Assembly (NCBI GenBank): GCA_026214975.1
Contig: CM047808.1
Coordinates: 52,244,321-52,308,320 of the forward strand
Reading direction: 5' to 3'
DNA length: 64,000 bases
From: Gentiana macrophylla
Lineage: Eukaryota > Streptophyta > Magnoliopsida > Gentianales > Gentianaceae
The translations under genes and the position numbers were made by a program. The notes beneath the pieces were generated by a model that ran no database searches, was not told the DNA's origin, and saw nothing but the letters and a program-made list of their open reading frames with translations. Shown one piece after another: positions 55,201 through 64,000 of this stretch. Numbering within the stretch: the stretch's first letter is position 1; the number at the start of each line of letters is the position of its first letter.

Positions 55201-56114
55201 GTACAATGTTGAAGAGCCTGCTGATGAAGCTGCTGGACATATATGGCTGGAGGAATGGCTGGTGGAATACCAGCAGAGGTTTTGGATGAGTTGAGGACTG
55301 TCATAAATGACATTACAAGGTTAAGAACTCAACTTGATAGGCAAGAGCAAAGATTTGAAGACTTGATGAATTTAGTGGAGAATAGAGGAAGAACTACTGA
55401 AACTGATGCTTCCAATATTACTTCCACACAGTATGCTCTTGCTGATCTTGCTCAAGATGTTAAGGGGATCAAGCAAGGTAATACACTGAAGGACAAGTTT
55501 CTGAAAGAACAATTTGCATCCATTCACTAGAAACTTGATAAGCTTGCTGAGACACTTAAGCCTACTGTGGCTGAATCAGCTAGAACACTGCAACCTGCTG
55601 TACTAGATCCTAAAATTACTGAGAGGATAACTCTACTGGAGCAAACAATGCAAGGAAGGATCACAGCTTTTGACACTAGGATTGAAATTATGGAGGGTCA
55701 ACTGAACAACCTAGTGCTCACACAAGAGAGTGTACATGGCCTGCTGTCCCGTTTTGTTGATGATGTCAATAAGGGGGAAGAGAGCCAAACAGAAGTAGCA
55801 AAAGAGGCTGCTAGAATCTTTGCTAAGAAAAGATGGGAAGATGACACCAATGCTTTTAGGGAGCCTGCACCTGTCATACTTTCACTTACTGATGACCTTC
55901 TCAGAGAATACAAGAAGGTCTACAACAGCAAAAGAAGACCTTACCATGATAAAGGTTTCCATGAGGGACTCAATTCCTTTTTGGGACTTAAGTTTTGGGA
56001 AGCAAGGTTAAAGCCATGAGGGCTGAACACAGAGGTGGAAGAGGTGGTAGAGGTGGAAGAAGTTTACCTACCACCAATGCAAAGGAGTCACTTAATGAAT
56101 TCAAGGAAGTTTAA
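52278..56114 (+). pseudogene. Extra post-pol coding region (envelope-like position) of the Sirevirus-like element
   Basis: The region has long open blocks: 52278-52517 and 52614-53804 (one frame), 53795-54307 and 54353-55201 (second frame), 55243-55530 and 55567-56019 (third frame). These are joined in-frame across single stops or by frame changes, so about 1,270 codons seem to derive from one ORF. The N-terminal ~200 residues look globular (LLSKIISKNILGLIGSMDTL, MKFDWAGFFVPHMKKVA). The middle is Ala/Glu/Lys-rich, then acidic with repeated VVEQ and EPAE motifs. The end is coiled-coil-like, followed by an RGGRGGRGG patch near 56030. I see no signal peptide or membrane span. Sirevirus ORFs here are called envelope-like. 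A structural or chaperone role is equally possible. Confidence 0.65.
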
Positions 56115-56469
56115 ATGCATTTAGGCTTCAGAGTACATCAGATCAATCTCACTTTGCCTGAAGCATGGAAATGGTGGAAAGAAGTGAATCCTCACATTGA
56201 TTTCTCTCTTATTGAAAATGATTGGATGAGAGAAATGATCAGAGAGATAAGAGTTTATCAAGAGCAAGTGGAGAAAGCAAGGGAAGAAAGAGAAAGAAGA
56301 CAACAGATCAGCATACTTACAATTGCCTTACTTTTTGCTGAATCTAGTTTGTAACACATTTGAACAACTGATTATAATGAGAATTGACTAAGTTTGTTCT
56401 GTTTTTGTTTTTAATCTTTTTGCTTTGCTGTTAGGAGGGTATGGGCATCATCACCAAAAAGAGGGAAAT
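56115..56469 (+). other. 3' internal end with purine-rich tract
   Basis: A short open frame at 56115-56354 is Glu/Arg-rich and may be the shifted end of the extra ORF. The sequence gggcatcatcaccaaaaagagg and gagggaaat then lead into the 3' LTR and form the probable polypurine tract (about 56452-56469). Confidence 0.65.
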
Positions 56470-58179
56470 TGTTGGACTTATTTTTAAGTTTTAGTGATGA
56501 GTGCCAGACTAGTTGTTATAGAGCAAAGATAAAAAGAGGTCTAGATCAAATGTATAGGTTTATTAGAGTTTGATCTTGTATTGGTTTGATCAAACAAGCA
56601 CTTTAAAAGGTCAGCTGACTTACATCAGCAGACTAGCTAGATCGATGAGGTAGTAGCCGAGTCGAGAGACTAATCAGAACCCTTTGAAGACTGAAGGCTG
56701 AGGGCTCAAACTCAGTTATTGAAGGCTAAGGGATCAAACTTAGTAATTAAAGTCTAGGAAATGGAATAAGAATTTAGGGAAGTCTGTGATGACCTAAACT
56801 GATTACATATACCTTGTGTACAAGGTCTAAGTTCCACAAGTAAAGTGGTGATTGGAACTTAGTTATGTTCAAAAAGGTGTAATCCAACTTCATAAATAAA
56901 AGTTAGATAAAAGATAGTTAGATGAAGTGTTTTTTAAACACTGCAAAATAAGGATCAGCTTACTGATGTGTATATCAGCAGACTTATGTTCTCAGGAACC
57001 TGCTGGACACATCTTTCGATTTAATCAAAAGCTACATTGGAAGATTACAAAGAAAGGGACAGCTAACAACCTCTGATTGATCAAAAAAATCAATGGTTAA
57101 GATTAAAGGGACGTTGGAAAGATTCAGACCTTTATCCAATAGATACAAGTCAAAGGGTGGACAGATCAGAAAGCATCAAAAGGAATCGAGCGATGTCGAT
57201 TTATGAACGGTGACAGAAAGCAAGTCAAATGGGACAAATCTGAAATGGCTATGTTTGAATTTCAAACATTAGTCACAAGGATTCCTACCTATAAATAGAG
57301 GACTCCTAATTCAGATACATGTGATGAAGATTAAGGATCTGTCTTAAGCAATCAGAATTAAATCAAGAGAAACACCCTGTTGACCCTACTGAGCATAAGG
57401 CTACTGATCCAGTACAATTCTTCAAGTGTAATCGGCATTCAAGCTACATCAAGTTTACACACTTGAAGACCTCAAGCTACTGATCATATCATCCTGATCA
57501 AGCTGCTGAAAGCTGAATCACTTACTTGATTCAAACTTTCATTTACAAGGAATCTACTGAGGACAAAGAAGCACATTTGTGTCAAGGATTTGTTGTTTGT
57601 GGTGGAGCCGTGAAGAAGCAATCCTACCTTCAAGGACCAGTGGGAAACTTTGGAGCAAGGCAATCCTACTGTTCCAAGTGTTCAGTTTGTGAAACCATAG
57701 TTATTGGTGAAGGACAAGCAACTTAGGGATTTTTGTAACAGCTACCTCAAGAATCTCTAGTGAATTACCTCCAACATCACATGAGAAGAGTGGACTGATA
57801 TGATTACACCACCTAGAACCGCTATAAAATCTGCCTACTTACTTTCTGCATTTATATTCTGCATTTAGTTTATATAGCACATCAATCTACTGAATCTAGC
57901 AACTGAATTCACACACATACACTACTGAGTATCTAATACTTGGAATCATATTTAACAACAAGTAATAAGGCTTAATTTTTGATATATTTCCGCTGTACAA
58001 ATTTTAGTAAACTCACGGTCAACCAGAGACTCTGAGTGTGTCGTGAGACTATCGAGTGTTAGCAGACTATCAAGTATCAAGAGGCTGAAGTTTCTGAGTT
58101 TGTTAACTCCAAAAAATTTTAAGTGTTAAGTTTATTCACCCCCTCTAAACTTAACCAAAGCCTTTTCAAGGGACCAACA
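56470..58179 (+). repeat. 3' LTR of the Sirevirus-like element
   Basis: It starts TGTTGGACTTA and ends GGGACCAACA. It is followed by the target duplication. Confidence 0.92.
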
Positions 58180-58184
58180 AAGAT
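58180..58184. repeat. Target site duplication AAGAT, right copy
   Basis: This is the partner of 44342-44346. Confidence 0.9.
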
Positions 58185-58640
58185 TATTAGTCTTCTCAGG
58201 ACTTTGCCAAGGCTTTGAAGCTACTGCTTGTCCCAATCCTGAATCATGGCTACACTCAAGGTGTAGATGATGCATATGGTCAATTTCCTGACCTTGTTGT
58301 AAGCAATCTCCCCAAGAGTATCTTTTACAAGCTTGGGATGAGTATGGTCTATAACAGCCGTCTAAAAGAGTTCAAAGAGGGTGTGGACATTGTGTCCAAG
58401 TATTCCCGAAAATCTACGGTTGTTTTAAATTTTATTCTAGAAGGGTTTATGGATTCTACCTCTTCAGATTTGAAGCAGAATTTGACCCCAAATCTTAGTC
58501 TAGAAGGGTTTATGGATTCTTGTACTTTTTGTTTTAAATTTTATTCCACTCTTTTTGTAATTTTCACATTTGGAAATAAGATCAGTATCTTCCTCGAGTA
58601 CTTTACTTATAAACAGTTCTCTTTTTTTAAGCACTTTTCT
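58185..58640 (+). pseudogene. Putative gypsy-type transposon protein, right part
   Basis: This continues the gene interrupted at 44346. The first ~75 codons (58185-58410, containing LLVPILNHGYTQGVDDAYGQ) read as the C-terminal part of a plant transposon protein. The later part contains a duplicated 'tctagaagggtttatggattct' segment (58436 and 58498). It is degenerate, with no clear stop assignment. Confidence 0.4.
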
Positions 58641-58829
58641 TCTTAACATTTTACTACTGGTGGGGTATTCTGCCCCCCAGCATGCCATGCCTTAACTTAT
58701 GGTTTAGGTTAGTATACTTATGTTTTTGCCTATTTTATATACATTTGCCGAGCCCGTCCTGCGGGGTTCGGATATCTGTTTTGCTGAAGAGTCAGTGATA
58801 TGCTGACTTAACTTTTTAGCTGGCAATCC

Positions 58830-59600
58830 GACATGGGGAGTTCAGATGTCAAATCTTTCCGAGCTGGGTCAGAAGTTCCTGACTTTTCACACTTAATTTC
58901 GGCGAGTTGGGTCAGATATTTTTCTAACTTCTCATTTGTTGCGTTTCGGCGAGCAGGGTCAGATGTTTTATTGACTTCTCGCACGTTTTTGTTGAGTTCG
59001 ACTTGCGGACCTCATTTATCGAATTTCGGTGAACTGGGCCAGAACTTTCTAACTTTTCGCATGTTAGATTTCGGCGAGCAGGGTCAGATATTTTATCACT
59101 TCTCATGTGTTGGGTTTCGGTGAGCACAATCGGATATTTGCTGACTTCTCGCATATCTTTGCTGAGTCCGACTTGCAATTATCAGATGTCGAATTTCAGC
59201 GAACTGAGCCATAACTTTCTAACTTTTTGCAAATTAGATTTCGGTGAGCAGGGTCAAAGATATTTTTCTGACTTCTTGTGTGTTGGGTTTCGGTGAGCAG
59301 GGTCAGATATTTCGCTGACTTCTCGCTCGTCTTTGTTAATTCCGACTTGTGGAGCACAAATGTTGAATTTTGGTGAACTGGGACAGAAATTTCTGACATT
59401 TCGCATATTAGATTTCGGCGAGCATGGCCAGATATTTTGCTGACTTCTCTCATGTTTTTTGCTGAGTCCGACTTCGGCGAACTGGGCTAGAACTTGTTGA
59501 CTTTTTGCATTTTAGATTTTGACGACCAGGGTCAGATATTTTGTGGACTTCTCGCATGATTTTTGCTGAGTCTGACTTGGCGGAGCTCAGATTTAACTAG
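58830..59600 (+). repeat. Degenerate ~172-bp tandem repeat
   Basis: The motif cggcgaactgggcc recurs at about 59027, 59198, 59371 and 59475. The motif gagcagggtcagata recurs at about 58951, 59077, 59245 and 59295. Most spacings fit a ~172-bp unit made of shorter ~47- and ~125-bp subunits. Repeated text includes gctgagtccgactt and gacttctcgcat. Short frames on either strand over this array are by-products. Confidence 0.7.
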
Positions 59601-59789
59601 TCTTGTTAGACTTTACGTACATACTTTTCCTATAAACTTAACCAGGACCATTCATACTAGTAGGATAATATTGACAATACATTGAAATAAAGTCATATTG
59701 AAAAGAAGTGCGAACTGGATGCTCATTTAGCACCATTTATTAAAAAAATGTTCGAAACATGAAAGAACAGAATGAAATTGCAAAAAATT

Positions 59790-60043
59790 AAAACAGACCA
59801 TAACTGTCCAGAACCTGATGAGCTCCTTAAGCCAGGACCACACCTTTGCTTTTGATCGTGGCGGCATAAAAGTTCCTGTCTACCTACACATCCTCTTTGA
59901 TTTCCACTCAACCCTCTGCGGTAGGAAACTTTAGGATGATGTGAGCCGGGGAAATCACAGCTCGGAGGACGATTATCATGGGCCTCCCCAAGATAATATT
60001 GTATGCTGGCGAAGCTTTGACCACTATATAAGTGAGTAATCAC
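59790..60043 (-). pseudogene. Gypsy protease fragment, minus strand
   Basis: On the minus strand the text reads AYNIILG followed by residues that match, across a frame change, the retropepsin end common in Tat/Athila-type gypsy elements (ILGRP-like, then a FPTAEG-like strand and a DRNFYAATIKSK-like tail). The fragment is short, frame-shifted and ends abruptly near 60044, where the sequence character changes. Confidence 0.5.
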
Positions 60044-61755
60044 GTGTGCAATTCAATAATGCATATGACGTACTATCTAGAGTACTAGGTCAATCGTAGT
60101 ATAGCAAGGGCGAGTCAAGGTCAATCCCACAGAGACTATTATTTAATAATTCTAAACACAATCTCAATTCATAGGCTAGCCGGATAAGGGTGGTCATTGA
60201 CCAACATAAAGGACAAAAAAATAAAGGAGATGCAAATAAACCAATCATCAATCATATATCGAAAAGGCACTAACCACACTATTCCTAACTAATCTCCCCT
60301 TAATCCGTGTTCGACTCGTGTGTGTAATTTAGCTACGGGTGTAACTCCTAACCCTATCTACTCCGACAATGGTAGTAGACAATCTATACGCAAGCTACCC
60401 TCCATACTTGGTCTGTAATAGCCCATACGCATAAAGAACTAGAATTGCCGATATCGAGCACTAACTCATACCCTAACCCGCCTAGACAGCTGTCGACACT
60501 GATCAGCACGTTCCTAGGGTCCATCAAGACTTTGTACAAACTAACACTTCACTATTCGTATTTCATGCTAGTTCTACGAATACAATAAGAAGATTGACCA
60601 GATCTAACCTACTGTTAATTAAACATGTCCATCAACGTAGCTGACACAGAACCAGAAAATCAGGATTTACTAGGTATTCAGATCTAGCGATAAAGACCAT
60701 CGTAGATCTGAAGAATGCAACCCATAATTCTGCATTTCATATGAACGAATCGAATAAAGATTAAGGTTCGTTTATTTAATTCATGATGCAAGCGTAGTCT
60801 TGATCTATCACAAGAACAATATCAAATCTAAGAAAAGAAATAAAACATTGGAATAGATCTTACCCATAACGAAGAATAGATCTACTTTTCAATTCTCTCT
60901 CCTTCCGGCGATTCGAATAGATCCACGATGATTGTAAACCCAGCACAATTCAGTAATGTAAGACTCATGACTTATTTGCAAGAAGAAAAGAAGAAAATAA
61001 AAGAAGATTTTATTCCCAAAAGACTACATTGTAGCTAGTTGATGAAGAACTACAAAAGAGATGAGGAATGAAGATGAATGAATGAGAGAATGAATGGAAT
61101 ACAAAATTCGTAGCACTCTATGGCCTTATATAGGTGTATAAACCGACTTAGGGGTAAACCCAATGCTTGGAGGACAAGAAAATGCATTTCTAGAAGATTC
61201 CGGGCCTCGGTAAACCGTGGGTAACTCCCGGTTTACCGAGGGTATTTTTGTCTTTTTCATGCTGCCAACTTATTCTGGAATACCCTAGGCCCAAATTTGG
61301 TATTTAGACCATAACATGGCCTAAGAAACTCCGATTTAAGTGATTCAAAGTGTGTTGGAATCCATGTTTCAAGGCCTACAACTTTGATGAAGAAGTCCAA
61401 GCCCAATTCGTCTTTTATGACTTTGGAAACAGCGTTGCAAGATCCATCAATCAGATTCTCGGGTCCAATCTCCGTTCGAAACACTTCAACCTTCAGCTCC
61501 GTTCTGTTCTTTATCGATTGACTCTCACATTCAGCCTAAATAATGCTCCAAACACTCGTCCATCTGTCAATAAAACCATACCACACATAGTAGCTTCTAT
61601 TTTAAGCAAATAACGCATAAAATACACGGTTAATACGCATAATACCAATTTAGTCACCCCGGACGTGGCTTAATGACATATAGCTAATTAACCCATGATT
61701 TCATACATATTATCCCCATTGGGAACACAAATCTGGGGTAGATTGATGGTAAATA
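60044..61755. other. Unassigned repeat-like DNA with a 13-bp inverted repeat
   Basis: No coding region is supported; short frames such as 61257-61484 (minus) and 61350-61613 (plus) lack family features. A TATA-like ccttatatagg is at 61125-61135. A perfect inverted repeat, cctcggtaaaccg/cggtttaccgagg, is at 61205-61217 and 61229-61241. The composition resembles untranslated or LTR DNA of a retroelement, but no boundary or partner was found. Confidence 0.4.
61205..61241. repeat. Perfect 13-bp inverted repeat with an 11-base loop
   Basis: Arms at 61205-61217 and 61229-61241 are exactly complementary and GC-rich for this region. It could form a hairpin in DNA or RNA. No function is assigned. Confidence 0.85.
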
Positions 61756-63657
61756 ATGATAATGGTAAATAATGATAATCCGGGGTACCAATTTTACCAT
61801 CCTGAGGAACAAAAGGTGTTTGTTGACAGGACTGGCCACTTTCTGGAGAATGAGTTTATTTTGGATAGGGTCAGTGGGAGTAAGATTGATCTTGAAGATA
61901 TTCGAGAACCACTTATGGATAACAGTCAGTTGATGGAAGTAGAGGAGACACCACACATAGATGTGATGCCAACCCCTACCGTGGACACACTAGCACCGCG
62001 AAGATCCACCAGGGAACGCCGTGAACCCAAAAGGTACACTGGCATGTATCTCATAGAAGATGAGGACCCTAGAACTTATGAGGAAGTGCTATTAAGGCAT
62101 GCCAAAGAGCAATGGCTAGAAGCCATGAATTCTAAAATGGAATCCATTAAAGACAACCAAGTTTCGAACTTAGTTGATCCGCCTGAAAGAATAGTTCCTA
62201 TAGGGTGTAAATGGGTCTTTAAGAGAAAGACCGACATGGACGGTAATGTGACTACCAACAAAGCTAGGTTAGTGGCAAAATGTTATAAGCAAAGACAAGG
62301 AGTTGACTATGACGAAACCTTTTCTCCTGTTGCCATGTTAAAATCTATTAGAATTCAGCTCGCTATTACAGCATACCATGATTATGAAATTTGGCAGATG
62401 GATGTGAAAACAGCTTTCCTTAACGGGAACCTGTCTGAGGAAGTGTATATGACACAGCCTGAGGGTTTCATAACCAATGACGCCAGGATGGTGTGTAAAC
62501 TGCAAAGATCCATTTATGGCTTAAAGCAAGCTTCTCAGAGTTGGAATCTTTCCTTTGATGAGATAATCAAACAGTTTGATTTCATCAAGAAAGAAGATAA
62601 GCCCTGTGTTTACAAGAAGGTTAGTGGGGGGTGCCATTGTGTTCTTAGTGCTTTATGTAGACGACATATTGCTCATAGGGAATGATGTGCTTATGTTAAA
62701 TCATTCAAAGCTTGGTTATCCAAGAACTTCTCAATGAATGACTTGGGTGAAGCATCCAATATTCTAGGAATTAAGATCTATAGAGATAGATCTAAGAGGT
62801 TGCTTGGTCTGTGGCAATCCACCTATATAGACAAGATGCTGAAGAGATTCAGCATGGAGCAGTCCAAGAAAGGATTGCTGCCCATGTCATATGGGGTTTA
62901 CCTATCGAAAGGAATGAGTCCTAAGACAGAGGAGGAAAGGGCACAAATGAGTAAGATCCCTTATGCTTCGGCAATCGGGTCTATCATGTATGCCATGTTG
63001 TGCACTAGGCCAGATGTCTCGTAACCTCTTAGTATGACTAGTGGGTACCAGTCTAATCCATGTGATGGTCACTAGATTGTAGTCAAGAATATCCTCAAGT
63101 ACATGAGACATACTAGGGATATGTTCCTGGTTTTCGGGAATGATGATTTAGTATTACGAGGTTACACAGATGCCAGTTTCCAAACTGACAAGGATGACTT
63201 TAAGTCACAGTCTAGATTTGTTTTCACGCTTAACGGCGGAGCAGTGAGCTAGAAGAGTTCCAAGCATGAGACTACTGTAGAGACTACAACGGAAGCCGAA
63301 TACATAGCAGCCTCAGAGGCGGCAAATGAAGCAGTTTGGATGAAGAAGTTCATTACTGAACTTGGTGTGGTTCCCTCTATTAAAGGTCTAGTGCCACTAT
63401 ACTGTGATAACAATGGAGCGATATCTCTATCAAAGGAACCAAGGTCTCATCAGAAGTCCAAACATGTGCTACGGTGCTATCACTTGATTAGAGAGATAAT
63501 AGATAGATGAGATGTAAAGATAGAGAAAGTCCACACGGATGATAACATATATAGCTGATCCTTTAACCAAGGCATTGTCTCAAGCAAAGCATGAGAAACA
63601 TGTTCACTTGCACGGGCTTAGGCATATGGGTGATTGGATTTTGGCCAAGTGGGAGAT
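61756..63657 (+). pseudogene. Third copia element: integrase tail, reverse transcriptase and RNase H, 5' truncated
   Basis: The fragment begins in the post-integrase region (GYQFYHPEEQKVFVDRTGHF). RT follows, with VPIGCKWVFKRKTDMDGNV, GVDYDETFSPVAMLKSIR, WQMDVKTAFLNGNLSEEVYM and LQRSIYGLKQASQSW. A G-run near 62624-62630 changes frame, and the catalytic YVDDILLIG lies just after it in the new frame (about 62654-62680). RNase H is at about 63130-63560 (TTTEAEYIAASEAANEAVW, YCDNNGAISLSKEP) with stops near 63023, 63251 and 63509. It is degenerate and belongs to a different copia lineage from the Sirevirus-like element. Confidence 0.87.
63647..63657 (+). other. Polypurine tract of the third copia element
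   Basis: aagtgggagat lies directly before the 3' LTR start. Confidence 0.75.
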
Positions 63658-64000
63658 TGTTGGAAAGGTGTCATAAACCCAATCGGGTTGGACCGACTAC
63701 GACCGGGTCGGATCGTTTACAGTCTATTTAGTTCATGTAATAACTTTATTATGATTAATAAAAGCACTTATGTTATTATATATTGTTTATCTTCATATTA
63801 TTTGTTGTGTATATATAGTAACATCCCTAGTGTCAAACTGTGATAGAGAAACCATGATAGTGATTATGGTTTATGAGATCTCTAATAACTCTAACAAGTT
63901 TTGGTACTTAAATATCTCTAGTCTTATGAACTGTCAAATGAGACATTGATAGTATAACCAGACTAGCACGTATTGGATGTCTTCTATCTTATAGAAGGTA
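63658..64000 (+). repeat. 3' LTR of the third copia element, cut by the window end
   Basis: It starts TGTTGGAAAGG after the polypurine tract. No end is visible inside the window, and no 5' LTR is present because the element is truncated on the left. Confidence 0.75.

Larger units (their letters stand above)
44347..58179 (+). mobile_element. Sirevirus-like Ty1/copia LTR retrotransposon with a long extra coding region after pol
   Basis: This is a 13,833-bp element with 1696- and 1710-bp LTRs, a 5-bp target duplication and a tRNA-iMet primer site. The domain order is copia-type (protease, integrase, RT, RNase H). After RNase H there is a ~0.6 kb spacer and then ~3.8 kb of degenerate open frame before a purine-rich tract and the 3' LTR. 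A post-pol ORF, long LTRs and a catcaccaaaaagaggga end are features of Sireviruses. Lineage placement is inferred. All coding parts contain stops or frame changes. Confidence 0.88.

Noticed and set aside
52278..56114. True envelope glycoprotein gene
   Set aside because: The position is envelope-like, but no signal peptide or membrane segment is visible. The sequence is charged and coiled-coil-like.
58833..59453. Short frames on both strands
   Set aside because: They follow the ~172-bp tandem repeat and show the same repeated text on each strand.

Overview
This window is nuclear plant DNA, most likely from a eudicot with a repeat-rich genome. The evidence is a nine-exon plant-type SRP54 gene with GT-AG introns, nested Ty3/gypsy and Ty1/copia LTR retrotransposons primed by initiator tRNA-Met, a hAT DNA transposon, an inverted-repeat MITE and AT-rich intergenic DNA. 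The species cannot be named from the sequence. About 80% of the window is transposable-element DNA. The only conventional cellular gene is SRP54, on the minus strand at 14675-23410.

Layout. (1) 1-14179: two copies of a ~1.65 kb minus-strand, retroelement-like unit (591-2243; 3119-4017 plus 13570-14179) with an LTR-like stretch between them. The second copy is split by a 9.5 kb Tekay/Del-type chromovirus (4018-13564, target duplication TATAG). (2) 14180-23731: SRP54. Its last intron holds a 3.8 kb decayed hAT transposon in the opposite orientation. Exon 6 lacks one base of a T run, so the reading frame stops early as written. (3) 23732-30168: a long inverted-repeat element just upstream of SRP54. 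Its left arm is interrupted by a 3.7 kb element (24013-27723) with terminal inverted repeats and an 8-bp direct repeat. That insert carries gene-like fragments and a striking 16-bp minisatellite. A MITE lies in the centre. (4) 30528-41672: a second, related chromovirus (target duplication TCACC), with a solo copia LTR (37096-38763, target duplication CGGAG) inside its integrase region. (5) 41673-60043: remnants of another gypsy-like element, interrupted by a 13.8 kb Sirevirus-like copia element (44347-58179, target duplication AAGAT). This copia element has a ~3.8 kb extra open-frame region after pol, preceded by a TATA-like box. A ~172-bp tandem repeat and a minus-strand gypsy protease fragment follow. 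(6) 60044-64000: unassigned repeat-like DNA and the 3' part of a third copia element, whose 3' LTR runs off the window.

The order of events can be read from the nesting: the outer repeats are oldest, the chromoviruses inserted into them, and copia elements inserted into those. All the retrotransposon coding regions carry stops or frameshifts, and several carry substitutions in catalytic residues. The strongest candidate for something undescribed is a ~100-bp AT-rich interval between gag and protease in both chromoviruses. In the second copy it has intact GT and AG ends, contains an in-frame stop, and sits at exactly the phase at which removal would place protease in the gag frame. It looks like a spliceosomal intron that would set the Gag to Gag-Pol ratio.
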